From Macrobrachium rosenbergii (Eukaryota > Arthropoda > Malacostraca > Decapoda > Palaemonidae), in assembly GCF_040412425.1 (NCBI RefSeq), contig NC_089789.1, positions 31,307,106 through 31,371,105 on the forward strand: 64,000 bases of DNA, written 5' to 3'. This document shows positions 54,960-63,968 of the stretch, piece after piece. The position numbers and the translations under genes are program-made. The notes under the pieces were generated by a model. It was not told the DNA's origin. It made no database searches and saw only the letters and a list, made by a program, of their open reading frames with translations. Numbering within the stretch: the stretch's first letter is position 1; each line of letters begins with the position of its first letter.

Positions 54960-55203
54960 TCCCAGAATCCAATGGCTACGCTCCTACGGCGTAGTAGGTC
55001 ACCTTTACAATCAGTTTGTGCGTCCTGGATGTCGCCTCTACTCTCTGAAGGACAGAAGGGGCGTCCTGCAGAGGCTTAGGCTCACCCAGTTACAAGGGGC
55101 GCTCCTTATATGGCTTTTGGGGATGTTCTTTGCAGCAGTCATTTTCTTGCTCGAAAGGACACTCAAGAGTGATTTGCTGACGGGATCCTCTTCCGGTGTC
55201 TAA
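42131..55203 (+). CDS. Divergent ionotropic receptor (IR), complete, 12 exons, 669 aa
   Basis: Variant ionotropic glutamate receptor of the protostome IR family, expected to be a ligand-gated cation channel in chemosensory cilia. The exons are 42131-42197, 42851-43234, 43968-44182, 44968-45082, 48037-48227, 49569-49727, 50196-50340, 50459-50579, 51812-51908, 52236-52347, 54114-54279 and 54966-55203. All have GT/AG ends and the spliced length (2010 nt) is in frame throughout. Order of parts: signal peptide (1-23); variable N-terminal region (24-262); ligand lobe S1 (263-376) with [14 protein letters not shown] and MTAER; M1 (378-398); pore loop; M3 with [11 protein letters not shown], the IR form of SYTANLAAF (about 439-465); S2 lobe; M4 (635-654); a 15-residue cytoplasmic tail. 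Arg339 aligns with the conserved glutamate-binding arginine of iGluRs. It lacks the long LIVBP-like domain of co-receptors IR25a and IR8a, and I cannot place it in a named subgroup. No second receptor copy is seen. Confidence 0.9.
42611..42831. repeat. ~220-bp direct repeat, copy 2, in IR intron 1
   Basis: Second copy of the block at 41463-41680. It ends 19 bp before exon 2 of the receptor gene. Confidence 0.88.
42851..43234 (+). CDS. IR exon 2 (N-terminal variable region)
   Basis: Acceptor tttttcttag, phase 1 in and phase 1 out, donor gtaagg. Encodes a polar Arg/Glu/Ser-rich segment after the signal peptide and then a more ordered part ([20 protein letters not shown]). The GC content is clearly above the surrounding intron. 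Confidence 0.85.
43612..43918 (-). mobile_element. SINE-like dispersed repeat, copy A, in IR intron 2
   Basis: About 305 bp, reverse-complementary along its length to 48443-48747 (tgttacacctttcaaac, attcagcgct-type and cctaaattttatattcca ends). Contains the short hairpin gtgcacctcacgcggcgcgct. Strand is arbitrary relative to copy B. I recall very similar repeats from prawn genomes but could not check. Confidence 0.75.
43968..44182 (+). CDS. IR exon 3 (N-terminal region)
   Basis: Phase 1 to phase 0; donor gtcagt. Includes [12 protein letters not shown] and a KKRGLYDS end. The acceptor tract is a (CT)n/(T)n microsatellite at 43928-43962. Confidence 0.88.
44968..45082 (+). CDS. IR exon 4 (N-terminal region)
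   Basis: Phase 0 to phase 1; acceptor ccctttcag, donor gtaaat. Starts [11 protein letters not shown], following naturally on the exon 3 end. Confidence 0.87.
47607..47866. repeat. Palindrome P5, ~65-bp arms around a TA-rich loop
   Basis: The left arm 47607-47671 (gaatggccaaaagcgcccca, then aacctgaatttcataaa) pairs with 47800-47866. The 128-bp loop is (TA)/(TG) microsatellite. The arms resemble the end of the SINE-like repeat at 48.4 kb. Confidence 0.8.
47876..47957. repeat. (TA)n microsatellite
   Basis: About 40 TA units in IR intron 4, immediately after palindrome P5. Confidence 0.95.
48037..48227 (+). CDS. IR exon 5 (S1 ligand lobe)
   Basis: Phase 1 to phase 0; acceptor gtgattgcag, donor gtaaga. 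Encodes [13 protein letters not shown], then [18 protein letters not shown], the first beta strand and helix of the S1 lobe. A ~3 kb intron precedes it. Confidence 0.93.
48443..48747 (+). mobile_element. SINE-like dispersed repeat, copy B, in IR intron 5
   Basis: Opposite orientation to copy A. Starts tggaatataaaatttaggcc and ends in a gtgcaccgcgagaggtgcac hairpin and ccctacgtgg. No tRNA-type A/B boxes found, so a true SINE status is unproven. Confidence 0.75.
49141..49201. repeat. (CT)n microsatellite
   Basis: IR intron 5; one interruption (ccct) near its start. Confidence 0.93.
49288..49547. repeat. (TA)n tracts flanking a diverged SINE fragment
   Basis: TA runs at 49288-49316, 49359-49381 and 49477-49547. 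Between them, 49381-49444 has exact 15-bp inverted ends (aaatttctgactcac / gtgagtcagaaattt). Its complement shares cgcccttgc, ttgaaag and cctgatgtgagtcagaaatt with the SINE at 52786. Confidence 0.75.
49569..49727 (+). CDS. IR exon 6 (S1 lobe with conserved arginine, start of M1)
   Basis: Phase 0 at both ends; acceptor cacctgggcag, donor gtgagt. [20 protein letters not shown] aligns with the aD-PLTITxxRexVIDF block of iGluRs. The arginine is kept, while the first Thr of the motif is Ser. It ends with [11 protein letters not shown] before M1. Confidence 0.95.
50196..50340 (+). CDS. IR exon 7 (M1 and pore region)
   Basis: Phase 0 to phase 1; acceptor tttttttcag, donor gtaaat. [20 protein letters not shown] is M1, then a short acidic linker. 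[13 protein letters not shown] corresponds to the pore loop that in iGluRs reads ..W.s....(Q/R)QG. Confidence 0.95.
50459..50579 (+). CDS. IR exon 8 (M3 gate helix)
   Basis: Phase 1 to phase 2; acceptor gactag, donor gtcagt. [20 protein letters not shown] then [11 protein letters not shown] is the most conserved segment of IR channels. The donor is followed within 15 bp by a (GA)n tract. Confidence 0.96.
50595..50835. repeat. Two (GA)n microsatellites in IR intron 8
   Basis: Tracts 50595-50659 and 50764-50835 near the donor of exon 8, separated by ~100 bp of unique sequence. Confidence 0.93.
51104..51760. repeat. 33-bp minisatellite, ~20 copies, in IR intron 8
   Basis: Consensus unit aacgtaacaaatataatgat followed by catactttccgaa. 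Copies differ by a few substitutions and small indels. Because 33 is a multiple of three, the array opens repetitive frames on both strands (11-residue period), but these are not genes. Confidence 0.93.
51812..51908 (+). CDS. IR exon 9 (S2 lobe start)
   Basis: Phase 2 to phase 0; acceptor cttctctccag, donor gttagt. Encodes [20 protein letters not shown], the usual post-M3 ...P..sl.dL... phrase of IR S2 lobes. Confidence 0.93.
52236..52347 (+). CDS. IR exon 10 (S2 lobe)
   Basis: Phase 0 to phase 1; acceptor ctaccttccag, donor gtaaga directly after TATTTCA. Contains [13 protein letters not shown] and GKAVYF. The frame stays open past the donor to a TAA at 52533-52535, with AATAAA at 52669. Confidence 0.88.
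52669..52674 (+). terminator. Possible intronic poly(A) signal AATAAA
   Basis: 134 bp downstream of the stop that ends the read-through frame of IR exon 10, with T-rich DNA after it. Confidence 0.35.
52710..52780. repeat. (ATT)n and (AC)n microsatellites
   Basis: (ATT)n 52710-52761 followed by (AC)n 52763-52780, directly upstream of a tRNA-derived SINE. Confidence 0.93.
52783..52929 (+). mobile_element. tRNA-derived SINE with microsatellite tail
   Basis: An A-box match TGGTGTAGTGG at 52786-52796 and a B-box match GGTTCGAACC at 52829-52838 are 32 bp apart, the layout of an internal RNA polymerase III promoter. The tRNA-like head (to 52850) is followed by a short body and a (ATAC)n/(TA)n tail (52861-52929). 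It is not a functional tRNA gene: acceptor-stem pairing and a CCA-side partner are absent. Confidence 0.7.
53640..53960 (+). repeat. Multi-hairpin dispersed repeat (~320 bp)
   Basis: Three inverted repeats in a row: 53655-53696 with 53711-53753 (~40-bp arms, aatgaggct/agcctcagt and ctgcaaattggtat/ataccaaattgcag); 53868-53896 (ccaccgaaagat/attttcagtgg); and 53931-53953 (tgcgccg/cggcgca). A T6 run follows at 53954. I recall near-identical sequence as a common repeat in palaemonid prawn transcripts (unchecked). Strand is given in the orientation where the T-run follows. Confidence 0.7.
54114..54279 (+). CDS. IR exon 11 (S2 lobe, second half)
   Basis: Phase 1 to phase 2; acceptor tgcattacag, donor gtgagt. 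Includes [19 protein letters not shown], the s-p-fn..I....e-G..... phrase preceding M4 in IRs. Confidence 0.92.
54358..54391. repeat. (ATT)n microsatellite
   Basis: Short pure tract in IR intron 11, followed by a GC-rich block (54400-54620) with repeated ctcccctactctcc/ccctacctaccc phrases and then another (ATT)n. Confidence 0.9.
54392..54630. repeat. GC-rich block between two (ATT)n tracts
   Basis: Contains two diverged copies of a ~95-bp unit. The first is cctaccctgcccccacctgg with ggcagacaaacaggttttca; the second is cctaccccgccccggtttgc with ggaaggacaaacaagatcc. It resembles a TE-derived repeat and has no protein domain. Confidence 0.5.
54631..54673. repeat. (ATT)n microsatellite
   Basis: Pure tract of ~14 units. 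Confidence 0.93.
54903..54957. repeat. (CT)n microsatellite serving as splice tract of IR exon 12
   Basis: About 27 CT units ending 8 bp before the acceptor AG at 54964-54965. Confidence 0.93.
54966..55203 (+). CDS. IR exon 12 (M4 and C-terminus)
   Basis: Phase 2 in; TAA stop at 55201-55203. The acceptor tract is a (CT)n microsatellite. Encodes [17 protein letters not shown], then [15 protein letters not shown] and [11 protein letters not shown] (M4 with the typical L..l.g......G..lA...Fl.E pattern), then a 14-residue tail. Confidence 0.94.
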
Positions 55204-56359
55204 ATCCGGCATAGAGTAATGTTTACGGAGACAGTTGCTTCTTTAAAGTGTTTCTTTTTATTATTATTATCATTATTATTATTATTGGAGGAACAAATGC
55301 ATGGTTATGGATGGGTAGGCTACAAATATATATTTAAATTAAATCTAAAAAGAGAATCTTCGGGAATCTGTTCGATTCTGTTTAATTATGTCTCCATTTC
55401 AAGACTCATGCTACTAATTATTATTATTATTATTATTATTGTTCACAAAGTGCAAACGTTCTAATTGAACAAGCCTAAATGACTATGCATTTGACAGCCA
55501 ATATGTGAGAAAGAAAAGTTTTAAATTTCCTAACATCAAAGTAGTCCATTCTTTTATGAAACCTTATGATTTATGTTTCAATTCTATTTGTAGCTCATGC
55601 ACTAATTGAATTCAAGAAATATAGTTTAAGTTTCCAACATATTGAAATATATTTTAGTCTCCAACATATTTCTGAAGACAGCATCGTTTTCTAACATAAA
55701 TATTGAATAGAAAATGAAGACTCAATAACTCATGGTAGACTATTTTAAGAATTAGACACCCTTCTCTAAAATGACTCATAACGACCATTTACAGTTAACG
55801 CACTTTTATCTACCAGCTGAATTTGTCATGTTCTATAAAATGAACGAAGATTATTCATTGTTTATCAAGATGTAAAGAGAAATTAGCTTTATTTATTTAA
55901 CAAATTAGCCCATTATAAACTACAAGGCCCATTTTACGCATCACCAATGTTGTTTGGTAATCTTTTCACTAAAATTAGTGCGTTTGTCAAGATATTCCCG
56001 TAACAAAGACCTATTGCATGAAATATTATTAAATAATTCTCTGTAGCAAGAATTTATGTAAGAGAAAATAATAAGGAATATCAGAGGCAATTGTGAGGTA
56101 TTCACCTTGGCTTACTTTGTGAATTGTTCTCCTACTGTTTAAATAAGAACCATATAATTTTTTATTTATATACTGTATGCATATATACCAGGTAATTTAG
56201 TTATGCACTAGTTGCTTGTACTTTTCTTTTCATTTACTAAGACCCAAAAGTTTTTTCTAACCTATTTAATTTGTAAACATGATTAATAACTGATTATTAC
56301 AATTTTGCATTTAGAATTTTTATTGTTCAAAAGACAGGTAGCTCGAAATTTAAAAAGTT

Positions 56360-56360
<1 letters not shown>
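55204..56360. other. IR 3' flank / probable 3'UTR
   Basis: Contains (ATT)n at 55259-55285 and 55418-55440. No consensus AATAAA in a convincing place; an ATTAAA near 55337 is possible. No other gene. Confidence 0.45.

Positions 56361-56425
<65 letters not shown>
56361..56425. repeat. (GA)n microsatellite
   Basis: About 32 GA units. Confidence 0.95.
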
Positions 56426-56428
<3 letters not shown>

Positions 56429-57512
56429 CCTGGTAGCCTATATGCCAGCTGATGTTTTGTGGATGGAAAAATTTGAAGATTAGTCAGACAACTCTAAGAT
56501 GTAACGAAATTAGCAATACGAGAGTCCTCTTAATCATCTGACAGGCCAGGTTTATATTACTGTGATTGATTACTTGTTTCTGTTTGGTGAGGGTACGGAT
56601 TTGAATGGAGGTAATTTTAGGCAGAAAAAAAAGTTCATTAATGACAGTAGGTATGAGGGCGGCGTAAGGCTCCTTTCAGACGTAAGGGGGATATTAATAA
56701 GATTTAGGCTAAGCAAAGACGATGTACCAGGCAAAATAAGTTTCGATGATAGGTAGCACTAACCGGCCATGTTATTCCACAAGGGAGTTGATTGTGACGT
56801 CGGCAGACAGGACTCTGGAAACTTGTTTTTGACAGCACAAAGTTCTGATATCAGCTGGCAGGGCCACCCAGGTGGGTAACTTTCAGACAGGACAAGATTT
56901 AGACAACACGAGGAAGGGTAGAAAAGGCAGGTATCTCTAGACAAAGACGTGTCACAGGCGTTGGGACCTGTCCCCCACTGGCTGTCGGCCTAAGAAACAG
57001 GAGATCAGCGCCTGCCCTATGAGTCTACAGAGGCCCTGGAGGACTTTAACTTTAACTTAATGAAGAAGGAATACTAGGTAATGTAATGGGAACTGTTGTC
57101 CACAAAACTTAAAAATAATCTTATGGAACAGCTCTGTAACGAAGAAGGATGTGAGAACTACAGTAACAGCAATTTAACTCAAGAAGGGATGAATGTTTTG
57201 GAACGGGCCCAAAATGGGAGATGTACAGAGGTAATGGAAATGACAAACTCCATTCTGGTTTTATGGAAGATAGCTGCGCTGGTAGATTCAAGGTATACTG
57301 TATTATAGTTTCAGTAAAAGTCATTAGTAAGAAACCAGTTGAGTTTCTGTGGATTTATGCCATGGGAGAAGACATATGGAAGGGTCCTAAGGAAAAGTCG
57401 TATTGCACTGATCTGTAAGTGAGAAAGTAAGGAGCACTGGAAAAATGAGGAGTGTTAATAATGGAAACAATAAAAGATAGAATACTGAATTAGGGACACA
57501 CATCCATACATC

Positions 57513-57609
<97 letters not shown>

Positions 57610-58948
57610 GGTGTGTGTGTGCGTTTTTTCTTTACTATGACTAATATTGCATCAGCTGCAAATATCAACCTCTCAATGTTCTTGCACTAACACTTCCCTA
57701 ATCCATCAAACTTAGACCTACATTTATAATTCCTTGGACTTCTCTAATCCTACCATTTAGTGATTAAAAAAAAAAGCCAGGGAAACAATATGCCCTTTTC
57801 TGAGACTCACTTTTGACGCCAGAAAAAAGTACACCTTCATCTACATGCTCTACAACAAGTTTCACTTTTATCACAAAAAACTCTGAATGGATTCAGTATA
57901 TTCCTTCTTTATACATTTTGAATTTTGAATACCTAATCATCGCATTCCCATCAGTTATACCACAGTATGCTTTCCTCTAAGTTTATGTAAGTCAGCTTTC
58001 TATTTTCTCCCATACATCCTAAACAGTCGTTTCTTAGCAAAATCTTGATCTATACACCCTCGTCTTTACCTAAACCTACACTGTTCTTCTCCTGTCAGCC
58101 CTCCAGTTGCTTGTCATACTATTTACTCTTTCAGGTGTATTAAGAAATTCTTACAATCACTTTCATAACTTTTCTCCTTATAAAAGGAAACAATTACATT
58201 CATCACACTTTCCAAGGTAGTATTTCTCTCATCCATACCTTACACATTGTGGCCAGCCACTTAATTAATTTATCACAATCAACTACAGCATTTCCTTTAT
58301 GATTCCTATATTTCTCTCTGCGTTTACGCCCCTCCTGTATAACTTTATTTTCATAAAGATCTTGCACAAATTTACTAGATTCACTGAATCTCTAGAATAG
58401 AAAATGGAATAATATATAATATGTATACACTCACGCAAACACAAATACACACACATATATATAAATATATACATATGTATACTGAAATATACGCAAAACC
58501 ATACAAACACATACTTCGTTAATGGCAAGTGAACATTTACCATTTTTTCCACATTTCAAAACCATTCTGTTATTAGCAGTTTCATATGTATTTAAATGTT
58601 ATAAAAAAGAAGAATGTTATGTATGGAAGCTGGTGTGTGCAGATAGGTGTATAAATTAAAAAAAAAATTGCCAATTCAATAATAGTTTAGCAATTTATTG
58701 GTAGCATATTATGAAAGTGAACACACATAATATTCTGATCTATCAAGAACATTTGCTAACTTATTAAAGTGCTTTATCCGTTTATTAAAAAATCTTGCAA
58801 CTTTGTCAAAAGCATATGTTTATTTATAAATAACATTTGCCTACTTGTCCAACGCATTCATTCAGATAATAAGATATTTTGCGAATTTGTACTGACCATT
58901 TACATTTGCGAAATTGTCAGTCGCTTTTGTGTATTAATTAGAACCTGA
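56426..58948. other. Intergenic DNA with (CT)n/(TA)n tract, no gene recognised
   Basis: (CT)n at 57523-57542 and (TA)n at 57548-57605. The open frames at 56562-56756 and 57096-57418 show no domain. Confidence 0.45.
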
Positions 58949-59252
58949 AAAGTTCATCTTAAAGATATTCTCATTTACCAAAGGAATTTGTTACCTGATT
59001 AATAAACTTTTCGAATATAAGTAGACTATTGGCTTATTTATTAAGTTCATTTATTAATCTACTTCTATCTGCGTGTTTAGACAGAACATGTGCTCAGTTA
59101 TCACACATGTTTTGTCTAAACACGCAAATAGAAGTATATTAATAAATGAACTTGTAGATAATCCAATAGCCTACTTATATTCGAAAAATTTATTAATCAG
59201 TTAACAAATTCCTCTGGTAAATGAGAATATCTTTGGGATGAATTTTTGATCA
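58949..59252. repeat. Large palindrome P4, ~143-bp arms, 11-bp loop
   Basis: The left arm 58949-59092 pairs with 59104-59252 (aaagatattctcatttacca, gattaataaa, cgaatataagtag and gcgtgtttagac all have partners). Arm identity is high (roughly 90% by eye). The loop is ctcagttatca. Confidence 0.92.
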
Positions 59253-60516
59253 TTTATCAGCACCATTTGCCACACCATCAATATTGATTTTCAGTTCAGA
59301 GGAACGATGCTTCAACGTTAAATTCCCATGAATCCTTATTTATGGGGACTTTGGGAAAGCGCGCATAAAAGCACATTTAATCCTAGTATTTATGCGCCAA
59401 CTAAGATTGCATTTCCAGTGAAAGTAATGCGATTATATCATGACGAACATAAAACCGGTGTTAAATCTCTCATGAAATGTACAGGTAATTTATCACGTTG
59501 TCATAAATTTGTATTTTGGATTTTATCAGACTTGCCTCTTCCTTTTACGTGGCGTTTTCGCACTCAGAAAATACATTAAAGATCTCAAACATTGATAGTT
59601 AATGGAAAGTGCTTGGAATTGCCACGTACGATATTCCTCATCCTTGTCACTGGGCAAATATATAGCGCATAAATCATTTCTCACGACAATTCATTGTAGC
59701 GATCCAGTCAAAACATCTCCCGGTGATATTCCCTAGTTGCCACAGGGAAACCTCCCAGCAGAGCGTTACTTACGATTCTCAAATCAATTAGCATCAGGAG
59801 ATAAAACGGGCGACACGGCTTTCGTAGCGTGCCTGTCAAGTACCGGACGCCGATACGTACGTCGCATTCAAACTCGATCCGGTAATGACCGAAGGAGAAA
59901 TAATATAAGAGCGGATTAAAGGATGTATTGTGGGTGTCCAGGGTCATAGGTCACGGGGCTTTCAACGGTCCACTGGGCACCGTTCTCTTCCACCACTAGC
60001 AGCACCTGGCTCAGTGCCATATGGCACGCCTCAGGGGGCTAACTTATGCTTGCTCGCTCTCCGCCTCTGGCCCCTTTCCTCCTAGCCTCCTACCTCCCCT
60101 CCTCCCTGGCCACCTCCTTCCGTTCAATGTGCAGTCATTTGCTCGCAAAATAATCCTCAGCAATGGATTCCATGGGCAAAAATATCACGGATCACTTTTC
60201 GTTTCTTGTCGAATGATTCCGGAACGACTGGAAAGTATTAGCTACGAGACTTCGTCCCCCGTAGGTTCTCATGTTTACAGTTATCGTACCCGTAGCGACA
60301 AACTCTCGTACCTGTTCAGATCGAAAGCCGATGGTTTGACTCTCAGAAATCCGTGTCTTGATAAACGATAAGTAACGTGTAACAATAAAAAAACATTTCG
60401 ATTAACGTATGGAATAAGAGAAACAGGAGGAATAAGAGAAACTAAATAGTCTTATGATACTATTTTCAAACGAACGAACGAAACCGAGAATAAACAAAAC
60501 GGCAAGATGCACTAAC
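59253..60516. other. CpG-retaining, GC-richer block, no firm gene
   Basis: 59700-60400 is visibly richer in G+C and CpG than its surroundings (cgccgatacgtacgtcgc, gaacgactgg). The plus-strand frame 60021-60371 and minus-strand frame 59708-59947 have no recognisable domain. It could be a promoter or untranslated first exon. Confidence 0.35.
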
Positions 60517-60777
60517 CTTGCGAAGAGGTTGAAAGTCAGGGGTATGGCCGTTGGGTAAGGTTGTCGGGGACCAGTACCCCGGGCAGGAGCAGCAACAGCA
60601 TAAGTAACAGCAGCAGAAGCAGCAGAAGCAACAGCAGCACCGTGCGCAAGTTCTGCAAGATGACGAAGCGTGGGTGTGGTTTACATAGAAACACCCGGAT
60701 GCCCTCGTGCAGTGTTGCTGCATTTGTTGTTGCTGCATTTGTTGTTGCTGCATTTGTTGTTGTTGTTGTTGTTGAAC
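60517..60777 (-). CDS. Candidate internal exon, Gln- then Cys-rich, unrecognised
   Basis: On the minus strand, acceptor tgtcatttttcatcag ends at 60778. Then 87 sense codons run to donor gttagt (first base 60516), phase 0 at both ends. The product would start with Gln/Met repeats (VQQQQQQQM, then QQQQM twice). It passes a Cys-rich run encoded by TGC/TGT repeats and ends TLPNGHTPDFQPLRK. The Cys run is suspect: the same bases read in another frame give a poly-Leu segment, so part of this may be simple-sequence expansion. No neighbouring exon was identified. A repeat-driven chance frame is a serious alternative. Confidence 0.25.
60719..60772. repeat. 18-bp (gttgttgctgcattt-type) tandem repeat and (GTT)n
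   Basis: gttgctgcattt recurs every 18 bp three times and then runs into pure (GTT)n. Confidence 0.9.
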
Positions 60778-61319
60778 CTGATGAAAAATGACATTAATTC
60801 CATTATCTTATCAAAGGCTACAAGTATCGTGCGATTGACATCGTTATTGTATTAGTATATTTATTTTTCGAAGTCTACTGCTATGATTCCAGTTCATATA
60901 GGTCTAATAACTTCTTCGAAATCTACTACTAATGATGCCAGCAACATCCTACAGTTGTAGCAACAGCTGTTGTTGTTACTGTTGTATTTGCAAATCAGAA
61001 AAAACAAACTATTATCAAACCCGCTGTCACAAAAATCATATGACAATAATTACTCAGACCTCGATATTTATTTGATTATCACCACTCCCTTCTACTATAA
61101 CTGATAAAAAGAAACACCCAACACCTGTTTTTTGATTTCGTCGTTGTTGTTGTGGGAGAAGCCTTTACCTTCTTAGAAGGGGGCAAGAGAGCAAAGGGAG
61201 AAGGTGAGGGGCACGGTGCCAAAGACAAACCCTCGCAAGGACACGGCTCGGTGCACATATAGGATACCCACTCTCACAAAAGGAGCGAAACGAAACCTTT
61301 AGAAAAAAAAAAAGACACG

Positions 61320-61321
<2 letters not shown>

Positions 61322-61394
<73 letters not shown>
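61322..61394. repeat. (GA)n microsatellite
   Basis: About 36 GA units. Confidence 0.95.
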
Positions 61395-61397
<3 letters not shown>

Positions 61398-61455
61398 TAT
61401 GAGGGAAATTCTTTTGGGAATCTTGATATGAAAGTTTTGGAGAATATAAATGTAT

Positions 61456-61585
<130 letters not shown>

Positions 61586-61694
61586 CTTTTTTTCTCTCTC
61601 TCTCTGTATGCAAGTATGTATGTACATACTTTTGTTTTGCATGAATATGGTTATTTACTTAACCAAATCCATGCAAAAAAAGTATCTACATACG

Positions 61695-61805
<111 letters not shown>

Positions 61806-62054
61806 AAGGGTCAACCATCCAGCTAATGATGATGGCTCAAATGATGACGTCGCAAGCTCGTAGGTCAGTGTTGGGGAATGAAGGAGGGGCATGGGCATGG
61901 GAGTCTCGGGTAGAATAGAAGAAGCATTGAAAAGAAGAAAACGATGAAATAGCATAAAATGAAAACATAAATAGACAAGAATCAGAAGAAATTATGGGAT
62001 TGGAAGCTTCTGGCCCCTGTGTGCTTGTTTCATGTGAATAGGTTTCATCTACTG

Positions 62055-62057
<3 letters not shown>

Positions 62058-62140
<83 letters not shown>
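62058..62140. repeat. (AAT)n microsatellite
   Basis: About 27 units with one AAC interruption. Confidence 0.94.
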
Positions 62141-62143
<3 letters not shown>

Positions 62144-62308
62144 CAGGAAAAAGATATAAAGTGAAAATGGAACGTATGAAAACTTGAATGAATAGGTTTT
62201 TAAAAATTTCTAAATGCTAAATATTTTAACATTTTTTCTAAGAAAGGTTCAGAAAACTGCAAGTGACGAGAAACTTTACTGAAATTAATATGTCAAATGA
62301 AACATTTA

Positions 62309-62402
62309 CTGTTGATGTCTGAAGGAAAACTTAAATGATTTGATATAATTCAATACTGTTGATGTCTGAAGGAAAACTTAATGATTTGATATAATTCAAT
62401 AG
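62309..62402. repeat. 47-bp tandem duplication
   Basis: Two near-identical copies beginning actgttgatgtctgaaggaa and ending atataattcaata, differing by one base indel. Confidence 0.9.
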
Positions 62403-62614
62403 AGTACAGAATAAAGAACAAGAAAAGAATAGACTCAAAAATAGGATAAAAATGAGCACAATGAATACCACAAAACTTTCACTGTATACATAGGTGAAGA
62501 GAAAACAAAGCGAAGAAAGTTTGAAAGTTTAATATCGGAACACACAAAGCCAAGTATTAGGGAAACGCTAATTATAAACAGCTTAAAAAGAAATAGCAAA
62601 TGTAAACTATAGAT

Positions 62615-62813
62615 CAGGGCCGTCCAACCCCATGCCCCTGGGCCAAAAGTGGCCCGTTTGATTTTGAAAGTGGCCCGCTAGAGAAAAATAAGTAAAAGTA
62701 TATTTCTCCTTTTTATATCATAAGAATCAGATTTACCACTTATCCTGAATAAAAGAAATATTCCTTGCAAAATCAAAGGAAAGTTTGTCAATTTCTTATT
62801 CCTAAATTCTGAG

Positions 62814-62866
<53 letters not shown>

Positions 62867-62977
62867 CACATTATATACAAATGTACACACACATACATAC
62901 ATACATACACACAGGTGGTCCGCATGACTTTTGCTTTTTTTTAAGAGTACCAGATTAAACAACTTGGACGGCCATTC
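62615..62977. mobile_element. hAT-like MITE (TIR ~ cagggccgtccaa) with internal (TA)n
   Basis: The left end cagggccgtccaaccccat, with gtggcccg repeats inside, resembles the ends of many hAT elements. The right end ttggacggccattc is its complement with the last bases altered. The (TA)n at 62815-62861 and (CATA)n lie inside. No 8-bp target duplication is evident. Confidence 0.5.
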
Positions 62978-63073
62978 ATAATGATTGTAATATCACATGT
63001 ATGTGCTATTACAATAAGGAGGCCATAGGAAAAGCAACCTAGGAACCTTTTCTAGCCCAGGCCGGATGAAAAC

Positions 63074-63145
63074 AAGAAGAAGAAGAAGAAGAAGAAGAAG
63101 AAGAAGAAGAAGAAGAAGAAGAAGAAGAAGAAGAAGAAGAAGAAG
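63074..63145. repeat. (GAA)n microsatellite
   Basis: About 24 GAA units. Confidence 0.95.
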
Positions 63146-63263
63146 GATATATTAAAATCATAACCAAAATTCCGTTACGCTGACTAGTCCTCCTTGGTGA
63201 TAATAATCAGTAAATATATTTTTTCAGAGAGATGCACTCAAGAGGGAGAAATTGAAATACAAA

Positions 63264-63310
<47 letters not shown>
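63264..63310. repeat. (GA)n microsatellite
   Basis: Interrupted once by AA. Confidence 0.93.
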
Positions 63311-63890
63311 AAAATGATTAAGTGTGATATGCAGAGTATTTCAACGTAGAACAAAGGACGAAAGGAGAGAAGTCTGAAGGAGACAGGAAGACAAGAGAAA
63401 AAAAGTTTGAACTCAAGAATGATACAAAACTTAACTTGAAAAATTATTGTCTGTTAAAAGCAACATAATCCATTATCCGAGGGAGCCAAAACAATGCTGG
63501 CGTGTCAAGGCAGAATAAAACGATAAATTGTAAACAAATAAAGAAAAATGAGCCAGTGCTGAAGAGTTTCAAGCATTTGTAAGGTTTGCGAAGCTACGCG
63601 TAAGGTGTCTCGTTTAATGGAATTAGGCACCATTGGGTCTGGTCATTATTCGGACGGGTGAGCACCAGTGCAAGTCTGAGGATGTTGGCTCTTATGGTTC
63701 CTTGACTCTGTGAGGCATGCAACCTCATTCCAAAAACAAGTTCTTCGAAACTTGCTTCATACTTTGACGGTCTGGTGCGATCGGTAGTAGCGGAGAAGGA
63801 CAAAGGAAAATCGAAAAATTTCAAGCAATTTTTACTCATTTTTGCTGAAAAGGTTAATAAAAAATCAGCAAAGAAATGATTGAATTAACC
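63311..63890. other. Intergenic DNA, one unassigned minus-strand frame
   Basis: The minus-strand frame 63594-63839 (81 codons) has protein-like composition (YEASFEELVFGMRLHASQSQ) but no domain or splice context I can name. Confidence 0.3.

Positions 63891-63891
<1 letters not shown>

Positions 63892-63967
<76 letters not shown>
63892..63967. repeat. (AAT)n microsatellite
   Basis: About 25 units near the window end. Confidence 0.95.

Positions 63968-63968
<1 letters not shown>

Noticed and set aside
60021..60371. 116-codon plus-strand frame beginning MARLRGLTYACS
   Set aside because: Pyrimidine-rich Pro/Leu/Ser start and no domain; probably only reflects the higher GC of the block.
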